NCBI GenBank assembly: GCA_910579755.1
Contig: CAJTVB010000015.1
Coordinates: 32,926 to 96,925 of the forward strand
DNA length: 64,000 nucleotides
Source: an uncultured Acetatifactor sp.
Lineage (GTDB): Bacteria > Bacillota > Clostridia > Lachnospirales > Lachnospiraceae
Direction of reading: 5' to 3'
Shown here: positions 60,541-64,000 of the stretch, piece by piece
Numbering within the stretch: position 1 is the stretch's first letter
Layout of the letters: every line of letters begins with the position of its first letter
Position numbers and translations under genes: made by a program
Notes under the pieces: model-generated
The model's database searches: none
What the model was told of the DNA's origin: nothing
What the model saw: only the letters and a program-made list of their open reading frames with translations

Positions 60541-60870
60541 TTCATTACTTTAGTTCATTTTCTCAACCTGCCTCTTACTTCCACTTCTTATATCATTTCT
60601 TGCATTACTTCTTAGTATTTTTCCTGGTCCTGTAATTTTTTCAGTATATTTTCCACCATATCATTCTACTGTCTGCCCACACGGGCATTCGGCCCCTTTC
60701 CTGACTCCTCAGCCTGCTGTCAATAGGGGGCTCTGCATCCTTTGTTATCTATTTATCATTGGTGATTATGTATTCTCATGCCTCCGCGTCAAAGCCGCAC
60801 TGCACGTCCATAGCTCCAGCATTTATCTCCTTCTTCCTTCATCAATACTATTTATGCGGCAGGCGCAGAG
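60541..60870. other. Gene-free stretch, nothing clear
   Basis: These 330 bases between the FakA-C-like gene and the phospholipase-like gene are AT-rich at the left and mixed at the right. I see no supported ORF, RNA gene or strong hairpin. Confidence 0.5.
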
Positions 60871-61563
60871 TCATGTCAATAACCCTTCCGCATCGTATTC
60901 TCTCAACCAACTCAATATTGTTTTTGCAATATCATTCACAGTAAATTCTATAAAATCAAAAATATCATTTGCCGATAAGTAATGATATGTTGATATATCT
61001 ACCTTATCAACATTATATTGTGTATTTAGCAAGTGGTTTCTTTGCCGCTCAATATCCTCCTTATTCAAAATTCCTTCTACATTCAATGCAATAGCTTCTG
61101 AAAGCATCCTTCTAATTAATTTTGTATTCTTACTATTTTGATAAAGCCACAAATCTATACCTTTAGCCTCCGGATAATATGCCTTTTTAAACTCTTCAAT
61201 ATTCATTGGCGGAATATTCTCACCCTGAAGTTTTCTCCAAATCTTTTTGTCATTCCAATAATCTGTCAGGCAATGAACGCATATTCCAATACCAAAATCT
61301 CTATAGGCATGTCCTTTCATGACAGCAATTTTACAAAAAGAACTAATATTTCTTTTCCATAGTTGATAATCCTGCGTATCGCTCCATTTTCCGCAGCCTT
61401 CAAACATATGCGATTTTATTTTCATGCTAACATTGTAATCTGGATTCATATGTACAGAATCAGGCGCTACAGAACCAAGAATAAATTCTTCAGTATTTGA
61501 TATTTGTGGGATGCGCTTTAATAGTCTATATGCAATTTCCATATGTATCATCTGAAACGACAT
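60871..61563 (-). CDS. Zinc-dependent phospholipase C-like protein
   Basis: This 230-residue protein has His and Asp residues in the order of the zinc-dependent phospholipase C/S1-P1 fold: a His in QMIHMEIAYRLL, LGSVAPDSVHM, KSHMFE, KGHAYRDFGIGICVHCLTDYWND and further acidic residues. There is no signal peptide, so it probably acts inside the cell. Its AT-rich codon use differs from genes to its left and suggests transfer. The upstream in-frame ATG choices MSFQMIHM are close together; 61563 is used. Confidence 0.78.
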   Translation of the reverse strand: MSFQMIHMEIAYRLLKRIPQISNTEEFILGSVAPDSVHMNPDYNVSMKIKSHMFEGCGKWSDTQDYQLWKRNISSFCKIAVMKGHAYRDFGIGICVHCLTDYWNDKKIWRKLQGENIPPMNIEEFKKAYYPEAKGIDLWLYQNSKNTKLIRRMLSEAIALNVEGILNKEDIERQRNHLLNTQYNVDKVDISTYHYLSANDIFDFIEFTVNDIAKTILSWLREYDAEGLLT

Positions 61564-61689
61564 ATATTTTATTCCTCCATAAATCAGGATTTGTGACCAG
61601 TGTTATGCTCCGGCATCAAAGCTGCTTTCTATATTTTCCGCATTTGCCGTATCTTCACCTGCCTGCGGAATCCCTCTCTTGGCATTTCC

Positions 61690-61809
61690 TCATGCTTCAT
61701 TATAGATCATGCACCTATCATTAAAGTCGGACAGATGGATACCGCCTAAACTGCCTGTTCCTGAAAAATATCTGTTCTGCAATGAACCGTTGGACGAATT
61801 AACCTGCAT
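61690..61809 (-). CDS. 39-residue ORF coupled to the 225-residue protein
   Basis: The ORF begins MQVNSSNGSLQNRYFSGTG and ends MIYNEA. Its ATG shares one base with the stop of the gene before it (TAATG), typical of translational coupling. Gly, Ser and Asn are common and there is no membrane segment. It may be a true small gene, or the separated tail of a longer protein. Confidence 0.5.
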   Translation of the reverse strand: MQVNSSNGSLQNRYFSGTGSLGGIHLSDFNDRCMIYNEA

Positions 61810-62486
61810 TATTCCACCCTCTCCTGTAAATTTCCTAATCGGTTAAGCATTTCATACATCCGGCTATTGCCAAACATATAATTTTGCAAGACAAGAGGCC
61901 TCTCCACCTGTCTGTTTTCCCGGTGGAGCTTCATATACGCGTCCTTCGCCTGATAAAAGCCGTCTTCCAATTCTTCCAGCTCTTTTGCAGGCATTTCGGG
62001 AATTAACCCCAGAAAAACCTGTCTCTGAGCCGCTATCCTGGCACAGGATTTCTGCCATGCCGCTTCCTGCTCAAACTGTATATCCAGCCATTCAATTTCC
62101 TCTTCCTTTGTCAGCGGCGTCCCATCTGCCTTATAATATTGCTCATTCCCATTTTCATAGCGTTCCTCAATTTCGGAATAAAGCCTTGCATAATTCAGCC
62201 CGCAGGCATTCACAACATCGGAATAACCATACTGCCCTTTTTCTTCTCTGACATCTTTTAATGTTCCAGCCACTCTGCTGCTGAATGATGTAACCGAATC
62301 TGCAATGGTATGCCTCATCCTGTCCAAAATCGCTTCTCTGTTTTGTGATAATTGAGAAACCTCTAAGGTATCCCTTTGAAACACTTTTGTGCCTACATTA
62401 TGACTTTCCCGAGATTTCAAATATTCTCTATCAATTTTAGTGCCATTCTTTATATGCAATGAATAATCTGTAATACTAATCGACAT
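61809..62486 (-). CDS. Unrecognised 225-residue protein
   Basis: I recognise no family. The protein is soluble, acidic and largely helical, with Tyr-rich patches (residues 85-120), a DGTPLTKEEEIEWLD stretch near 120-135 and long helices with coiled-coil character (135-200). The N-terminus MSISITDYSLHIKNG is uncharged and flexible. AGGAG lies before the ATG. It is the middle of a possible micro-operon with a 22-residue ORF before it and a 39-residue ORF after it, in an AT-rich accessory stretch. Confidence 0.75.
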   Translation of the reverse strand: MSISITDYSLHIKNGTKIDREYLKSRESHNVGTKVFQRDTLEVSQLSQNREAILDRMRHTIADSVTSFSSRVAGTLKDVREEKGQYGYSDVVNACGLNYARLYSEIEERYENGNEQYYKADGTPLTKEEEIEWLDIQFEQEAAWQKSCARIAAQRQVFLGLIPEMPAKELEELEDGFYQAKDAYMKLHRENRQVERPLVLQNYMFGNSRMYEMLNRLGNLQERVE

Positions 62487-62499
62487 ACATTCTTTCTCC

Positions 62500-62568
62500 T
62501 CATTCCTTTATAACAAAGCCTGCTGCCATTAAAATAGTTTCTATATTGGTTATCGGCAATCTTGCCAT
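62500..62568 (-). CDS. 22-residue ORF before the 225-residue protein
   Basis: The ORF begins MARLPITNIETILMAAG and ends FVIKE, with AGAGGTG before its ATG and a 13-base gap to the next start. It could be a leader peptide or a remnant start of a lost gene. It directly follows the ABC ATPase fragment on the same strand. Confidence 0.4.
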   Translation of the reverse strand: MARLPITNIETILMAAGFVIKE

Positions 62569-62623
62569 AATAAACACCTCTCTAATGAATTTTCAGAAAT
62601 ACTCCTATGTCGAATCACTTTTT

Positions 62624-62704
62624 TCAAAAACCCAGGATACTTCGGAGAGTTGTCGTTTTTCCTGCTCCATTGATTCCGACAAATCCCGTGATACAGCCCT
62701 CTGG
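62624..62704 (-). pseudogene. ABC ATPase fragment (Walker A region)
   Basis: On the minus strand 26 codons read PEGCITGFVGINGAGKTTT and on to RSILGF, then a stop. This is the Walker A region of a BcrA/CcmA-type ABC ATPase, with neither the start nor the remaining 200 or so residues. The fragment ends abruptly in the tract where another ABC fragment begins on the opposite strand. Confidence 0.75.
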
Positions 62705-62706
62705 CA

Positions 62707-62847
62707 GAAGTTACCGCCTTAGTCGGGCCGTCCGGCGGTGGCAAAGCTGCGGTGTCACGCCTTGCCGCGCGGTTTTGAAATATAAACAAAGGAAAAATTA
62801 CTGTCGGCGGTATGGATATATCAAAAATAGAGCCGGAAAAACTGATG
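62707..62847 (+). pseudogene. ABC exporter ATPase fragment with in-frame stop
   Basis: The plus strand reads EVTALVGPSGGGKAAVSRLA and then ARF, a TGA stop at 62776-62778 (where relatives have Trp), and NINKGKITVGGMDISKIEP with EKLM. It is the Walker A region of an exporter-type ATPase, but the Ser/Thr after the Walker Lys is Ala-Ala. Truncated at both ends, it is a dead fragment. Confidence 0.75.
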
Positions 62848-63070
62848 AACACAGGCAAAATTTATCCGCATATGGTAAAGCTGCAAATGATCAGCAGAGA
62901 TTGGAGTATTTAACAGGCAACAAATATAGAGAAAGCCGTCAAGGTCAAACTTTGTGCTTCGCGCTCTTGACGGCTTTCTCTTAATGAATCTTTTTCCCCA
63001 GCTCGCAGGCTTCTTTGAGCTTTGGCTTCCCTACCATTTTTTACCTGTATATCTACTTCTCCATTTCCAT
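62848..63070. other. Gene-poor stretch with one long hairpin
   Basis: Between the ABC fragment and the flavodoxin-type gene I see only short open frames without ribosome sites. The notable item is the long hairpin at 62928-62981. Confidence 0.5.
62928..62981. terminator. Sixteen-base-pair perfect hairpin, probable terminator
   Basis: AGAGAAAGCCGTCAAG (62928-62943) and its exact inverted copy (62966-62981) flank a 22-base loop. A short TT follows on the plus strand. It is placed to end the flavodoxin-type gene's transcript or to mark the edge of an inserted segment. Confidence 0.6.
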
Positions 63071-63616
63071 TTAAAATTTTTCTGCCAATGCGGCCGCCTG
63101 ACTGCATCCATCGGTTTTTTCGATATCTCCGGCATTCAGAACACCCGGAACAAGTACCTCACCCACCATTTTCCATTTCAGCAGTGCAGCCGATCTCTCG
63201 ATAGGAATACGGACGCCATCCATGACCGACATATCATCTTCTTCACAGCAGGTAACCAAAGCACACTCTTTCCCTGCCACATCCTTTCCTGCAACGCAGA
63301 AAGAAAACAGCTTGTCGATTACTCCTTTCACCTGTGCGGGGATTGAATACCAGTAAACAGGCATCGTGAATACAACCGCATCCGCCTCCATTATCGCCGG
63401 TGCAACATCATTAAAATCATCATCAAAAGAACATGCCTTTCCTGTCTTAAAGCAAGTTTCACACGCATGGCACCCGCCCACGTTTTTCATTGCAGCATCA
63501 AACCGTGTAACTGTATGCCCCTTCTCTTCGGCTGCTTTGATAAACGCATCTGTCATGGCAAAGCTGTTCCCATTTTTGCGCGGACTTCCAGTAATAACAA
63601 CAATTTTCTTGCTCAT
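63071..63616 (-). CDS. Flavodoxin-fold NAD(P)H reductase
   Basis: This 181-residue protein belongs to the NADPH-dependent FMN reductase/iron-sulfur flavoprotein group. ITGSPRKNGNS (residues 8-18) is the FMN phosphate loop, and MPVYWYSIPAQVKGVIDK is the second flavin segment. GGCHACETCFKTGKAC holds four Cys, suggesting a possible iron-sulfur or redox-active site. GGAGG lies before the ATG at 63616. An HxlR regulator is divergent, the common pairing for oxidoreductases that answer electrophile or disulfide stress. Confidence 0.9.
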   Translation of the reverse strand: MSKKIVVITGSPRKNGNSFAMTDAFIKAAEEKGHTVTRFDAAMKNVGGCHACETCFKTGKACSFDDDFNDVAPAIMEADAVVFTMPVYWYSIPAQVKGVIDKLFSFCVAGKDVAGKECALVTCCEEDDMSVMDGVRIPIERSAALLKWKMVGEVLVPGVLNAGDIEKTDGCSQAAALAEKF

Positions 63617-63671
63617 GATTAATATCCTCCATTTTTCCGCAGGATTGACTTTCCCTGCTGTCGATATTATA

Positions 63672-63699
63672 ATTATAGCAATAGCAACACACAAAGCAA
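63672..63699 (-). promoter_or_regulatory. Putative promoter of the flavodoxin-type gene
   Basis: On the minus strand TTGCTT (63694-63699) and TATAAT (63672-63677) are 16 bases apart, about 56 bases upstream of the start. The -35 box overlaps one arm of the inverted repeat at 63696-63726. Confidence 0.55.
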
Positions 63700-63726
63700 G
63701 TACGCACATTCAGGTGCAATACTTGC
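63696..63726. promoter_or_regulatory. Inverted repeat between the reductase and HxlR genes
   Basis: GCAAGTA (63696-63702) and TACTTGC (63720-63726) form an inverted repeat, and a CAC/GTG pair extends it inside. It covers the -35 box of the reductase promoter, so an HxlR dimer bound here would repress the reductase. Confidence 0.6.
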
Positions 63727-63762
63727 ATATAGGTTATATACTTACCTAAAGGAGAGTGAAAA

Positions 63763-63951
63763 ATGAGTGAACGCTGTATATCAGATGAGTGTTTGGGAAC
63801 AACTGGTTTCAGCTATACGTTGTCCCTTATTAATGGAAAATATAAAATGACGATCCTTTATACACTTATGGAATTTGGCGTCGTCCGCTTTAATGAAATG
63901 AAAAAATATATTGGGGAAATTCCCTTTAAAACTCTTAGCTCTACTCCTTAA
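63763..63951 (+). pseudogene. Truncated HxlR-family regulator
   Basis: Sixty-two residues match the N-terminal half of an HxlR regulator: two Cys (CISDEC), LINGKYKMTILYTLME and the start of the recognition helix FKTLSSTP. Then a stop occurs where HxlR proteins continue with a wing and a dimerisation helix. AAAGGAG lies nine bases before the ATG. The following bases in any frame do not resume the family pattern. It therefore appears cut off, by an insertion or deletion near 63943 or a sequence error. Confidence 0.75.
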
Positions 63952-64000
63952 TCCGTGAAACTCAAACTTGTTAAATGCCTGAAAAGTCTGCGATTATGCA

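Overview
The window looks like chromosome of an anaerobic gut Firmicute of the Lachnospiraceae type (inference). The reasons are moderately GC-rich genes with GGAGG ribosome sites, a pyrE / DUF6142-like / M29 aminopeptidase arrangement, DUF5696 and Yip1 proteins beside sugar ABC transporters, a VTC/DUF4956 module, and TTGACA/TATAAT promoters. Nearly all genes lie on the minus strand. No rRNA, tRNA, CRISPR array or complete transposase was seen.

Layout. 1-4.4 kb: purM (partial), purE, an M29 aminopeptidase with a long N-terminal extension, two small membrane proteins and pyrE. 4.5-10.1 kb: two ABC exporter half-transporters, each with an unusual N-terminal domain and a four-cysteine zinc ribbon, flanking a DUF1854 protein. 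The operon starts with a consensus promoter, a 22-codon leader ORF and an intrinsic terminator, which is the layout of a transcription attenuator. 10.1-21.4 kb: LacZ-type beta-galactosidase, AI-2E family permease, PepD, cardiolipin synthase, a PNPOx-like protein, a HAD hydrolase, a LysR regulator and purA. 21.6-33.1 kb: Uma2 nuclease, a tandem GNAT protein, a DUF4353 lipoprotein / DUF4956 / VTC module, a two-component system, a TetR-controlled ABC-2 exporter, a hexapeptide acetyltransferase and an XRE regulator.

33.2-58.4 kb is one large carbohydrate-utilisation locus. It holds two complete sugar ABC importers (one with a 941-residue binding protein), DUF5696, Yip1 and NHL/TPR accessory proteins, two paralogous GH28-like proteins at opposite ends of the locus, a heparinase II/III-type lyase, a GH88 unsaturated glycuronyl hydrolase, a GH43 glycosidase, a membrane acyltransferase and an AraC-type regulator. 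The enzymes suggest an acidic polysaccharide is cut by hydrolase or lyase action, unsaturated uronyl ends are removed by GH88 and neutral sugars by GH43, and the oligosaccharides are imported. Two promoters in the locus share the 14-mer CGAATTTTATACCC, a candidate operator.

58.6-64 kb: an ECF sigma factor with a probable anti-sigma partner, a small FakA-C-like protein, then a more AT-rich accessory stretch. This stretch has a zinc-dependent phospholipase C-like protein, an unrecognised three-ORF micro-operon, two colliding ABC ATPase fragments, a flavodoxin-type reductase and a truncated divergent HxlR regulator.
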